DNA from: Zunongwangia mangrovi
Lineage (GTDB): Bacteria > Bacteroidota > Bacteroidia > Flavobacteriales > Flavobacteriaceae
DNA: 64,000 nt
Direction: 5' to 3'
Assembly (NCBI RefSeq): GCF_900112105.1
Contig: NZ_FOKV01000006.1
Span: forward strand, 151,929-215,928
Shown: positions 26,254 to 35,302 of the stretch, one piece after another
How positions within the stretch are numbered: the stretch's first letter is position 1
How the letters are laid out: the number at the start of each line of letters is the position of its first letter
The notes under the pieces: model-generated
What the model was told of the DNA's origin: nothing
What the model saw: only the letters and a program-made list of their open reading frames with translations
Database searches by the model: none
Program-made: the position numbers and the translations under genes

Positions 26254-27687
26254 TTATTGTTCAAATGGATTATAATCCCAATCCTTAAGCATATCTGGTC
26301 CTTTCACCATATTTTTGTTATGCTCATCTACTACTTTTCTAATCTCTGCGATCACCTCTGGGTGCTTTTCAGAAATTTCATATTTTTCAGATGGATCTAC
26401 ATCTACATTATAAAGCAATGGAGTTTCATGAACTTCACGATCACTACCATAAGCAGATTGTGTTACGAAATGCGCTTTGTAAGATCCATATCTAACTGCA
26501 TATAATTCGTCTCCTCTGTAGTAAAACATCGATTTTCTTGGACTTTCTTTACCTTCAAAAAGTGCATCACTTAAATCTTGCCCATCGATCACTCTATCTT
26601 CAGGAAGTTCTACCCCTGCCAGCTTACTAAAGGTTGTAAATAAATCCATTGTAGATCCAATTTCAGTAACTATACCTGGCTTTAAATTTCCTGGTGACCA
26701 GAAGATTCCTGGCTCACGCATACCACCTTCCCAGGTAGATCCTTTACCGTCACGCAATAATCCTGCACTTCCTCCTTCTTCATCCATTACTAACCATGGA
26801 CCGTTATCTGAGGTAAATACCACGATTGTGTTTTCTGCGATTCCCTGTTCTTTAAGAGCTTCCATTACACGACCAACATTATGATCGATCTCCTCCACAA
26901 CGTCTCCGTATAATCCTCGTTTACTAGTTCCTTCAAATTCTTCTGAAGCAAAAAGTGGTACGTGAGGAAGATTATAGGCCAAGTAAACAAAGAAAGGATT
27001 ATCCTTATTTTCTTTGATATACTCTATCGCTTCGTTAGTGTACCTTTTAGTTATTGTATGCTGATCTGCAGGACGCTCAATAACTTCAGTATTTCTCATT
27101 AATGGAATATTGAAACTACTTATTTCCTTACGCTCTTCAGATTTCCAGAAATTCCAGTAATCCTGTGGCTCGTTCATTTCTAAAGTGATATCCATATCAT
27201 TTGAGTAAGGAACACCATACCAGTAATCAAATCCATTATTAACGGGTAAATATTGTTCTTTATCTCCTAAGTGCCATTTTCCGAAAGCAGCAGTACCATA
27301 CCCCCCTTTCTTAAGTTGTTCTGCAATGGTAATTTCACTTTGTGGCAAACCATTGGTAGACCAAGGCTGTAATACTCGGTGTTCTTTACTGGTCATCCCA
27401 TTTCTTACCGGTAATCTACCCGTCATTATCGCGGCACGACTAGGAGTACATACGCTAGACCCAACATAAAAGTTGGTCCATTTTTGACCTTCCATCGCCA
27501 TTTTATCAAGATTAGGCGTTTTAATCGTAGGATGCCCGTAAGAGCTTAAATCTCCATACCCCATATCATCTGCAAAAATGATCACGAAGTTTGGCTTTTC
27601 TAAATTTTGAGATCTCATCTCATTCCCTCCAATTATAAGAGCAGAAAACAGAAAAAGATTTCTAATCGTGGAATAAATTTGTTTCAT
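26254..27687 (-). CDS. secreted type I (S1) sulfatase
   Basis: The 477-aa protein has a signal peptide (about 1-27). Metal-binding D40-D41 lie in IIFADDMGYGD, and the formylglycine motif C80-T-P-S-R84 in SSVCTPSRAAIMTG needs conversion of Cys80 to formylglycine by an anaerobic or aerobic maturase not seen here. It also has GKWHLG (about 136-141) and the typical FTSDNGP (about 294-300). The family hydrolyses sulfate esters, here probably on a polysaccharide. It is the first gene of the minus-strand locus, before the TonB-dependent receptor, and a 10-bp inverted repeat lies about 46 bp upstream of its start. Confidence 0.92.
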   Translation of the reverse strand: MKQIYSTIRNLFLFSALIIGGNEMRSQNLEKPNFVIIFADDMGYGDLSSYGHPTIKTPNLDKMAMEGQKWTNFYVGSSVCTPSRAAIMTGRLPVRNGMTSKEHRVLQPWSTNGLPQSEITIAEQLKKGGYGTAAFGKWHLGDKEQYLPVNNGFDYWYGVPYSNDMDITLEMNEPQDYWNFWKSEERKEISSFNIPLMRNTEVIERPADQHTITKRYTNEAIEYIKENKDNPFFVYLAYNLPHVPLFASEEFEGTSKRGLYGDVVEEIDHNVGRVMEALKEQGIAENTIVVFTSDNGPWLVMDEEGGSAGLLRDGKGSTWEGGMREPGIFWSPGNLKPGIVTEIGSTMDLFTTFSKLAGVELPEDRVIDGQDLSDALFEGKESPRKSMFYYRGDELYAVRYGSYKAHFVTQSAYGSDREVHETPLLYNVDVDPSEKYEISEKHPEVIAEIRKVVDEHNKNMVKGPDMLKDWDYNPFEQ

Positions 27688-27732
27688 TTTTATTTAGTAA
27701 TTAGTTTTTAGTGCAAACCTTTTCGTTAACAA

Positions 27733-27763
27733 CTAATATTGTTTCAATATGAGACAATATTAG
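27733..27763 (-). promoter_or_regulatory. inverted-repeat operator candidate upstream of the sulfatase locus
   Basis: CTAATATTGT (27733-27742) and ACAATATTAG (27754-27763) are perfect 10-bp inverted arms with an 11-nt spacer. The repeat lies 46-76 bp upstream of the sulfatase start codon, a position that fits a transcription-factor or two-component regulator site. Confidence 0.5.
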
Positions 27764-27972
27764 ACAAATTTTATAAAGTTTCAAAAAGAAGCATTGAAAT
27801 TTAACAAATTTTACAGCTTATATTTCTCAAAAAAGCAATGAGATATTCAGAATATGCGTTTTCATTAAAAACACTAAGAAAAATGTTTTCGGTGATTTTT
27901 CAGTAAATTCCCATAAACTAAGCCGGCTTAGGGAAAGCTTCTAGCCTAGCTTGTCGAATAAAAAAGTGATTA

Positions 27973-28416
27973 TTACATGTAATTCTTAGAAATTGCCGCA
28001 AATTCCTTGAAGAAATTTTCCTTTTTCTGCTTATTCTCAAAAGCAAGAATTTTTGAGATTGCATTATTCTCATCTGCTTTTTGCAAAACTCCATGCATAA
28101 GTGATACTAAAGCATCTCTATGTGATTTTTCTATTCTTAAAGAATTTACGTAGATCGCATTCGATCTTGATAAAATCTTCTTTCTTGAAAATGGATTAAA
28201 AAATGTTTTTACTGAAACTAACCTATCAGTTTCTAAAATGGTCTTGAAATTATCTGAAATCTCACTCCTATAATAAGCGGTAAGTAAATTGTCGACCTCA
28301 GCTTTAAAGAATGGACTAATCAATAATTGATTTGCACGATCAACAATGCGGTAAGTTTTTAAATGTTTACCTGAATAATTTAATTTCATAGGGATTTTAA
28401 CTCGTTTATGGGACAT
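27973..28416 (-). CDS. hypothetical protein
   Basis: The frame extends to 28473, but I prefer the ATG at 28416 (MSHKRVKIPMKLNYSGKH), because the upstream extension is hydrophobic and unlike the rest; the protein would then be 147 aa. It is very basic, has no signal peptide or membrane helix, and contains no motif I recognise. Its spacers on both sides are AT-rich (about 285 bp to the sulfatase gene). It is on the minus strand, 126 bp from the next gene at 28599. Function unknown. Confidence 0.55.
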   Translation of the reverse strand: MSHKRVKIPMKLNYSGKHLKTYRIVDRANQLLISPFFKAEVDNLLTAYYRSEISDNFKTILETDRLVSVKTFFNPFSRKKILSRSNAIYVNSLRIEKSHRDALVSLMHGVLQKADENNAISKILAFENKQKKENFFKEFAAISKNYM

Positions 28417-28598
28417 TTTATATGAACCACAAAACTTAAAGTAGGTTAAGAAAAATAAATTTCGGGCTGTCAAATGTAAGTAGGAGCACTTTACTCAAAA
28501 AATCATTTAGGATAATTTAATACCTAATTCCATTTTTTAAAGAAAATTTACGATTGACTTAAGCTCATAACATCATGCTTTAACAAGTTTCCTTATTC

Positions 28599-29078
28599 CT
28601 AATTCGTTTCCACAAAAATCATCGACACCAAACTTAATCCCTGCTTTTTGGGAATAATATTCTCGAATTCAACAATAGCCAATTCTTCAGGATTTGATAT
28701 TCTAATCGTTAATTTATCGCCCACTTTTCCGCTAAAAATTCCCACAGCCATTGCTGCCTGTTTTGATAACCAAAACTCATATTCTTCTGGATCTTTATAC
28801 TTTTTCATCATCTTTTCAATATAAAAAAGCCTATCCCTTTCATCTAATCCCAAGGCCTCTTTAGAGTTTGTCAAAAAATCCTGTAAATCTTCAGTACTAA
28901 ACTGATGCCAAAAATAAAAACCAACATAATGAGTTATATTTTGCTGAAATTTATGTTTCTGTGGAACATCTTCAGCAGGAAAAACTAAAATCGTATACGG
29001 CAACGTGCCCAGCGAAGGATATAAAATGATCTCACTAATTACCGACTCTAAATAATTAGAAATTTCTTCATTTTTCAT
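28599..29078 (-). CDS. hypothetical protein next to an FMN reductase
   Basis: This 159-aa acidic protein (many Glu, Lys and aromatic residues) has no signal peptide, membrane helix or motif I can name. It overlaps the start of its upstream neighbour, the NADPH-dependent FMN reductase gene, by 4 bp (29075-29078), so translation is probably coupled. The two may work together in a redox step, which is inference from position only. Confidence 0.65.
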   Translation of the reverse strand: MKNEEISNYLESVISEIILYPSLGTLPYTILVFPAEDVPQKHKFQQNITHYVGFYFWHQFSTEDLQDFLTNSKEALGLDERDRLFYIEKMMKKYKDPEEYEFWLSKQAAMAVGIFSGKVGDKLTIRISNPEELAIVEFENIIPKKQGLSLVSMIFVETN

Positions 29079-29617
29079 AGTATGCTGATTTTTGGTTGAA
29101 GCAAAAGCTCACTTATGCGCTGAAATTTCTCTTCATAAATTATCGAAAATCGATCTTCTTCATATAAATATTCTCTTGCAATGGGGACGCTATACGGCAA
29201 TGCCCACGCACGCAAAGTGGCTACAATATTTCTTAAACTATCGATCCCTGTTGAAGCGTTTGCACCATAACCCCAGCAAATGAGCGCAATAATTTTATGC
29301 GTTAAATATGGATTTTCGTCTTTTGAACTTAAAATTAACCAGTCCAGGCAATTTTTCATCGCACCAACCATTCCGCCGTGATATAAAGGACTAAACCAAA
29401 TGTGCCGGTCGTATTCTTTAAAAACTTGCAACATTTTTGTCACCGAATCTGGAACTTCTGAAAAATCTTCCTCAAAAAAGGGAATATCATATTCAGATAA
29501 ATTAAAAATTACAGGTGTTGCTCCCAGCTGTAGCAAATATTCCTTTAAATAATTCGCAATTTCCTGCGAGGTATCATTAGGTTTATTAAGTGTGCCGTTA
29601 AATATTAAAACTTTCAT
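29075..29617 (-). CDS. NAD(P)H-dependent FMN reductase (flavodoxin-fold)
   Basis: The 180-aa protein starts KVLIFNGTLNKPNDTSQEIA, the FMN-phosphate loop of the NADPH-dependent FMN reductase family. It continues with HIWFSPLYHGGMVGAMKNCLDWL (about residues 73-95), equivalent to the family PLYxGxxxGxxKNxLDW motif. These enzymes reduce flavins or quinones. It is part of a short minus-strand run, 45 bp downstream of the ferredoxin-cyclase gene. Substrate not known. Confidence 0.85.
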   Translation of the reverse strand: MKVLIFNGTLNKPNDTSQEIANYLKEYLLQLGATPVIFNLSEYDIPFFEEDFSEVPDSVTKMLQVFKEYDRHIWFSPLYHGGMVGAMKNCLDWLILSSKDENPYLTHKIIALICWGYGANASTGIDSLRNIVATLRAWALPYSVPIAREYLYEEDRFSIIYEEKFQRISELLLQPKISIL

Positions 29618-29662
29618 TTTATAGCATTCATTTTAACTGGTTAATTCTTCTGAATCAACTTT

Positions 29663-30604
29663 TCATTTCTCTTTTTTATACTGAAAATGTTCTCCTATTT
29701 TATACAATCTGAAGGCTTCTTTTACACCTTTCATCTTCTCGCTAGAAACTTCTGCTTCTGGAGGAGTATCCAATAGTTCATAAACCGCTTCAGAAATCAC
29801 AAAACTGTTGTCTAGCTTTTTGGTTAATTCCTGAATTCTCGCAGCAACATTCACCGCATATCCCATCACGATTTGATGCGGTCTATTTTCCAACAACAAA
29901 TCACCGGTGGCAACTTTTCCCAGGTGTGCACCAATTCCCACTTCGATCTGTTCATTAAAATAGCGCTGAAAATATTCAGTATTTAAGCGCTTTAATTCCT
30001 TCAGGATCGCAAAACCACAGTTTACGGTATCGAGAACACTGGCTTTGGTCGTTTTTTCAAATCCAAAAGCAACGTAAAGTCCGTCTCCATTGGTTTCGAT
30101 GATCTTTCCTTCAAATTGCTGAATGATCTTTTCGAAATTAAAGAACAGCTTGCGTATGATATGAATCACATCAAAAGCCAGATGCTGTTCGGCAAAAGGC
30201 GTAAAATTCCGAACATCTAAAAACAACAAACACAAGCGTAATTCTCTACCAATATTCTCGTTTTTATTCAGCTTATTTCTAAGGTATAACGGGTAATCAC
30301 TCTCATCGTTCATAATCCGTTTTATTTTTACTGAACCCGATTTAACATATGTCTGGCAAGCCAATCGAACATTTTTAGGAAGCTCGAAATAGGTTCGCAG
30401 TTTTGCTTCCGCAGCATTTATTTCTGAAAGGTTTTCTTCGCCTTTCACAATTAAGATCCTGCAGGTAGAACACCTGGCTTTGCCCCCACATTCGCAGCAA
30501 AATGGAACGTTCTTTTTTAATGATGCCTCTAAGATTGATTCTTTTGAATTGATCAAAAATGAGGCATCATTAACAAGGTTAATATGGTGATAAGATTTTA
30601 CCAT
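29663..30604 (-). CDS. ferredoxin domain fused to class III nucleotide cyclase
   Basis: The 313-aa protein has an N-terminal plant-type [2Fe-2S] ferredoxin domain with ligands C39, C45, C48 and C83 (CGGKARCSTC plus LACQTY). A class III cyclase catalytic domain follows (about 120-300). It has both metal-binding aspartates, D130 in FLDVRNFTPFAE and D174 in TNGDGLYVAFG, and the transition-state pair N252/R256 in VNVAARI. The substrate-specifying position (usually an Asp or Thr before the VNxAAR motif) is part of HQIVMGYAVN, so the nucleotide (cAMP or cGMP) is uncertain. It is 21 nt downstream of the RND outer-membrane factor and in the same direction. Confidence 0.88.
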   Translation of the reverse strand: MVKSYHHINLVNDASFLINSKESILEASLKKNVPFCCECGGKARCSTCRILIVKGEENLSEINAAEAKLRTYFELPKNVRLACQTYVKSGSVKIKRIMNDESDYPLYLRNKLNKNENIGRELRLCLLFLDVRNFTPFAEQHLAFDVIHIIRKLFFNFEKIIQQFEGKIIETNGDGLYVAFGFEKTTKASVLDTVNCGFAILKELKRLNTEYFQRYFNEQIEVGIGAHLGKVATGDLLLENRPHQIVMGYAVNVAARIQELTKKLDNSFVISEAVYELLDTPPEAEVSSEKMKGVKEAFRLYKIGEHFQYKKEK

Positions 30605-30625
30605 CCCACATCAAGTTTATATAGG

Positions 30626-32080
30626 TTAATTTTTAACCTGATTTTTATTTTCTTCGGAAGTAATCTCAGCATTCTCGCTATTCCAACCGCCGCCCAATGC
30701 TTTGTAAAGATCGATCAGCGCCAGTTTTTCGGCCAGAACATCATTGATATTATTGATCTCGGCACGCAGCAAACTTTGCTCGGCCGTAAGCACATCGGTA
30801 TAATTGGTTTGCGAATTATACTGAAGTAACTTCTTGGTATAATCAACCGACTTGTTCAGCGCTTCTAACTGCAAAGCCCGCTTACTTATTTTAGAGTTTG
30901 CCGTTTTAAAAGCAAACACCGCATCTGAAACTTCTTTCCCGGCATTCAGCAAAGCGTTCTGAAAATTATTAAAGGCGATTTGTTGCTCGGCTTTAGCCGT
31001 TGCTAAATTCGCTTTATTAATCCCTTTATTGAATATCGGCTGCATTAAACCGGCAGCGATATTCCCAAAAAGTCCTATGTTTTTAGTAAAAAGATCGTCC
31101 CACTCAAAACTCGAAAACCCGGCACTTCCTGAAAGACCAAAGGAAGGATAAAACTGTGTTCTGGCAACATTGGTTAATTCGAACGCACGACGATACTCCA
31201 GTTCTGCCTGCATCACATCTGGGCGATTGGCCATTAGATCTGCAGGATTTCCTATCGAAAGTGAAGGCATATTCATTTCAGCAAGATCATCAAAACCGCT
31301 ACGCTGAATTTCACCTGGCTTTCTAGCCAGTAAAATCGACAACGCATTTTCAATTTCTCTAATTTGCTGTTTCACATCAGGAATTAAAAGTTCGGCTTCA
31401 TATTGATTGGCTTCGCTTTGTACAACGGCAGCACCGTTAACCATATTCGAGCTTTTAAGCTTCTTCATCGTTGCTACGTAAAACTTTCGGTTTTCCGCAG
31501 TTTCTTCTAAAGTTTTCAGTTGCTTATCCAGCGCTATTAATTGATAATAATTTATTGCAATGTTGGCTACGAGCTGTGATTCTATCGCTTGTTTAGAAGC
31601 CTGAGTTTGCAAAAGCGCAGCTAAACTGGCACGTTTAGCACTACTCAATTTTCCCCAAACATCAGCTTCCCAGGAAGTCGAAATCCCAAGGTCGTATTGC
31701 GTTACATCTTTAATAAAACCAAATCCCTGCGTGTAAGATAATCGAGATTTAGCTACAGATGCATTTCCTTCCAAACTGGGCAAGAATGCTTTTTTACTTT
31801 GTTTCAGCAACGCATTAGCACTGTTTACACGCTGTATCGCATTCTTAAGACTATAATTTTCAGTTAAACCTTCTTCGATATAGTTCAGCAGATAAGGGTC
31901 TGCAAAGAATTGATCCCACTGCATCAAAGGTGCTTCTGACACTTCAACTTCAGCAGTTTTTTCTTTTCTGAAAAGTGCTTCGGTATCTGTTTCCGGTTTT
32001 TCGTAATCTTTGGTTACTCCACAGGAAACCAAAAGAAAACTAAGACTGAAGGCGTATATATAAATGGTATTAGATCTCAT
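30626..32080 (-). CDS. RND efflux outer-membrane factor lipoprotein (NodT/OprM type)
   Basis: I chose the ATG at 32080 because it places a lipoprotein signal right after it (FLLVSCGVT with the lipobox Cys). An upstream ATG at 32119 would overlap the RND pump gene by 29 bp. The protein (about 484 aa) has the two-fold outer-membrane efflux repeat, with YFNRQ-like alpha-helical segments such as YQLIALDKQLKTLEETA, and the conserved PSFGLSGSAGF near the barrel. It forms the outer-membrane channel of the tripartite pump with the two upstream genes. It ends the operon, except for the cyclase fusion 21 nt further. Confidence 0.88.
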   Translation of the reverse strand: MRSNTIYIYAFSLSFLLVSCGVTKDYEKPETDTEALFRKEKTAEVEVSEAPLMQWDQFFADPYLLNYIEEGLTENYSLKNAIQRVNSANALLKQSKKAFLPSLEGNASVAKSRLSYTQGFGFIKDVTQYDLGISTSWEADVWGKLSSAKRASLAALLQTQASKQAIESQLVANIAINYYQLIALDKQLKTLEETAENRKFYVATMKKLKSSNMVNGAAVVQSEANQYEAELLIPDVKQQIREIENALSILLARKPGEIQRSGFDDLAEMNMPSLSIGNPADLMANRPDVMQAELEYRRAFELTNVARTQFYPSFGLSGSAGFSSFEWDDLFTKNIGLFGNIAAGLMQPIFNKGINKANLATAKAEQQIAFNNFQNALLNAGKEVSDAVFAFKTANSKISKRALQLEALNKSVDYTKKLLQYNSQTNYTDVLTAEQSLLRAEINNINDVLAEKLALIDLYKALGGGWNSENAEITSEENKNQVKN

Positions 32081-32090
32081 AACATTAAAT

Positions 32091-35000
32091 TTATTCTTCA
32101 TTATTTGCAGGCTTACCACTTACTTTTTCCTGTAAAGACTGGAAGAGCATAAAGAGCGCCGGGATCACAAAAATTCCAAACAAAGTCCCTGTTAGCATTC
32201 CGCCAACTGCGGCGGTACCGATAGATCGGTTACTCACTGCTCCTGCTCCCGAGGCTAGCATTAACGGCACTAATCCGAAAATAAAAGCAAACGAAGTCAT
32301 TAAAATAGGTCGTAAACGTGCGCGTGCTCCTTCTACTGCCGAGGTAAACAAGCTTTCACCATTTTTACGGTGCATAAGGGCAAATTCGACAATTAGGATC
32401 GAGTTTTTTGCAAGCAGACCAATAAGCATTATCAAACTGATCTGAAGGAAAATATTATTATCGATCCCGAATAATTTGGCGAATAAAAAGGCTCCTGAAA
32501 GTCCGAAAGGTAAAGGCAACAATACCGAAAATGGCAGAATATAGCTCTCGTATTGCGCAGCCAGTAAAAAGTACACAAATACCAGACAAAGTATAAAAAT
32601 GTAAACCGTCTGGCTACCGCTGCTTACCTCTTCCCTACTTAAACCGGCAAATTCGTATCCAAATTGTTTTGGCAGATTCTCATCGGCAACTTCCTGAATC
32701 GCTTTTACCGCATCACCCGAACTGTAACCCGGCGCCGGAACACCCGTTACATTTGCTGAAGTATACAGGTTGAACCGTCTAATAAATTCAGAACCATAGA
32801 CTTTTTTAAGCGTTACAAACTGCGTAATGGGTACCATTTCTCCCTGAACGGTTTTTACCATCACTGCGTGAAGATCTTCTGGCTTGGCACTAAATACAGG
32901 ATCAGATTGGACCATAACGCGATATTGCTTATTAAATCGGTTAAAATCTGAAGCGTAAATTCCGCCATAATATCCTTGCATCACGGCCAAAACCTGATCT
33001 GGCGTGATCCCTGCCATTTCGCATTTAGCGATATCAACTTCCAGCTCAAACTGCGGGAAATTGTTATTAAACGAAGTGGTCGCGTATAAGATCTCGGGAC
33101 GTTGATTTATCGCTCCCAGATAATTTTGCACCACACCGCTAAACTGATCCATATCGTTTGCTGTTCTATCCTGAAGATTGAACTCAAATCCATTGGTGTT
33201 TCCAAATCCCTGAAGCGTAGGCGCTGCAAAGAAAATGATATTCGCTCCTTTTATTCCTGAAGTCTTATAGAATAAATTGTTCACCACACTCTCGATATCC
33301 TGGCCTTCACCAGCACGTTCTTCCCAATCTTTTAAACGAATAAAGAATGCACCATAAGAACCGCCGGCACCACTAATTAGATCCTGCCCTGCCATTCTGG
33401 TTGAAGATTCAACTTCAGGAACCGTTCTAATAATACTATCAATTTGATCGGTTAAAGCTTCGGTTCTTTCTAAAGATGCTGAAGGTGGTAAGATCACATT
33501 TCCGAAGATGGCTCTACTATCTTCCGCAGGAACAAATCCTGTAGGTGTATTTTTGATCAAAAACCACGATAACACAGAAAACACAGCGATACTTCCTAAA
33601 GCCAGCCATTTTCTTTTCAGTAAAAACTGCACTCCTTTTACATATTTTGCGGTGATCGCATTAAAGGCAATATTAAATCCTGCATAAAAACGTTGAATTC
33701 CGGTTTTCTTTTTTTGATGATCTGCGTGCGGTTTTAAGAAAATTGCACACAAAGCCGGACTCAGCGTTAAGGCATTTACTGCGGAAATCACAATGGCGAT
33801 CGCCAGTGTAAGACCAAATTGCTTATAAAAAACTCCAGCTGAACCACCAATAAAAGATACCGGCACAAACACAGCGGCCATCACAAGTGTGATCGATACG
33901 ATCGCACTGCTAATTTCGCTCATTGCACTCAGCGTTGCTTTTCTAGCCGATTTTGCTCCTTCATCTAACTTGGCGTGAACTGCCTCAACGACCACAATTG
34001 CATCATCTACAACAATACCAATAGCGAGCACCAGTGCAAAAAGCGTAAGTAGGTTGATCGTAAATCCAAAAACTTTTAGGAAAAAGAAGGTTCCCACAAT
34101 TGCCACCGGAACCGAGATCGCCGGAATTAACGTAGATCTAAAATCCTGTAAAAAGATAAACACCACGATAAATACCAGAATAAAGGCTTCGATAAGTGTG
34201 TGCTCTACTTTTTCTATGGAAGCATTTAAAAACTCGTTAGCATTCAAAAACGGTGAATATTCAATTCCTGAAGGAAAATCTTTAGAACTTTCTTCAATAA
34301 TGCGCTGGCATTCGTTGATCAATTCATAGGCATTAGAACCTGCCGTTTGGCTCACTGCGATAGATGTACTTGGATAACCCTGAGTTGTGGTGCTACTCCC
34401 ATAACTTAAAGCGCCAAGTTCTACTTTTGCGATATCGTCTAACCGTAAAATATGCCCATCTTTATCGGCTCGTATAATGATATTCCCAAACTCTGATGCG
34501 GTTTGTAATCGTCCTTTATATTTGATGGTATATTGAAAAGCTTGGTCTCCATTCACACCAAATTTACCCGGAGCCGCTTCAATGTTTTGCTGGCGTAATT
34601 TAGCAATCACATCATTAGGTACTAAACCATAAGAAGCCATCGCATCTGGCTTCAGCCAAATTCGCATCGAGTAATCACGAGCCCCATAGATAAATGCATC
34701 GCCAATTCCGTTTACACGTTTTAATTTTGGTAGGATATTAAGATTTACATAATTCTGCAAAAAGTTTTGATCGTAAGTATCTTTGGTACTGTGCAAACTA
34801 AAAATATACACTAAACTAGTTTGCTTTTTACTGGTAGAAACTCCCGCTCTAATCACCTCTTCTGGCAATAAACTATTGGCTTTATTTACCCGGTTCTGAA
34901 CGTTCATCGCAGCCAAATCTGGATCTGTACCCAAATCGAAATAGATCGTGATCGTCGCGCTACCATCGTTACCCGCGGTAGAGGTCATATATTGCATATT

Positions 35001-35219
35001 TTCTACCCCATTAATTTGTTCTTCTAACGGGATCAAAACACTATTTCTAACCACGTCTGCATTCGCTCCCTGATAAGAAGCAGTCACTTCTACCGTAGGC
35101 GGTGCAATGTCTGGATATTGCGAGATAGGAAGGGTAAACAATCCCAGCAATCCCAGGATCACGATGATGATCGATATCACCGTAGAAAGCACTGGTTTAC
35201 TTATAAATTTTTGTAACAT
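32091..35219 (-). CDS. RND-family inner-membrane efflux pump (HAE1/AcrB type)
   Basis: The 1042-aa protein has the AcrB architecture: a first membrane helix at about 9-28, then FPPTVEVTASYQGANA-like porter domain, and twelve membrane helices with LVLAIGIVVDDAIVVVEAV (about 395-413), which holds the proton-relay Asp pair, and GLLAKNSILIVEFA (about 945-958). Length and motif set fit HAE1 multidrug or solvent exporters driven by proton flow. It sits between the adaptor (83-bp gap) and the outer-membrane factor (10-bp gap to its chosen start). Substrate not predictable. Confidence 0.95.
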   Translation of the reverse strand: MLQKFISKPVLSTVISIIIVILGLLGLFTLPISQYPDIAPPTVEVTASYQGANADVVRNSVLIPLEEQINGVENMQYMTSTAGNDGSATITIYFDLGTDPDLAAMNVQNRVNKANSLLPEEVIRAGVSTSKKQTSLVYIFSLHSTKDTYDQNFLQNYVNLNILPKLKRVNGIGDAFIYGARDYSMRIWLKPDAMASYGLVPNDVIAKLRQQNIEAAPGKFGVNGDQAFQYTIKYKGRLQTASEFGNIIIRADKDGHILRLDDIAKVELGALSYGSSTTTQGYPSTSIAVSQTAGSNAYELINECQRIIEESSKDFPSGIEYSPFLNANEFLNASIEKVEHTLIEAFILVFIVVFIFLQDFRSTLIPAISVPVAIVGTFFFLKVFGFTINLLTLFALVLAIGIVVDDAIVVVEAVHAKLDEGAKSARKATLSAMSEISSAIVSITLVMAAVFVPVSFIGGSAGVFYKQFGLTLAIAIVISAVNALTLSPALCAIFLKPHADHQKKKTGIQRFYAGFNIAFNAITAKYVKGVQFLLKRKWLALGSIAVFSVLSWFLIKNTPTGFVPAEDSRAIFGNVILPPSASLERTEALTDQIDSIIRTVPEVESSTRMAGQDLISGAGGSYGAFFIRLKDWEERAGEGQDIESVVNNLFYKTSGIKGANIIFFAAPTLQGFGNTNGFEFNLQDRTANDMDQFSGVVQNYLGAINQRPEILYATTSFNNNFPQFELEVDIAKCEMAGITPDQVLAVMQGYYGGIYASDFNRFNKQYRVMVQSDPVFSAKPEDLHAVMVKTVQGEMVPITQFVTLKKVYGSEFIRRFNLYTSANVTGVPAPGYSSGDAVKAIQEVADENLPKQFGYEFAGLSREEVSSGSQTVYIFILCLVFVYFLLAAQYESYILPFSVLLPLPFGLSGAFLFAKLFGIDNNIFLQISLIMLIGLLAKNSILIVEFALMHRKNGESLFTSAVEGARARLRPILMTSFAFIFGLVPLMLASGAGAVSNRSIGTAAVGGMLTGTLFGIFVIPALFMLFQSLQEKVSGKPANNEE

Positions 35220-35302
35220 ATTTTTTAATTTAAGACAATAAGCATCCAGGATCGACTATGTAAAAACATAGCAATCAAACACTTAATCGTATTTCAAATA
35301 AT

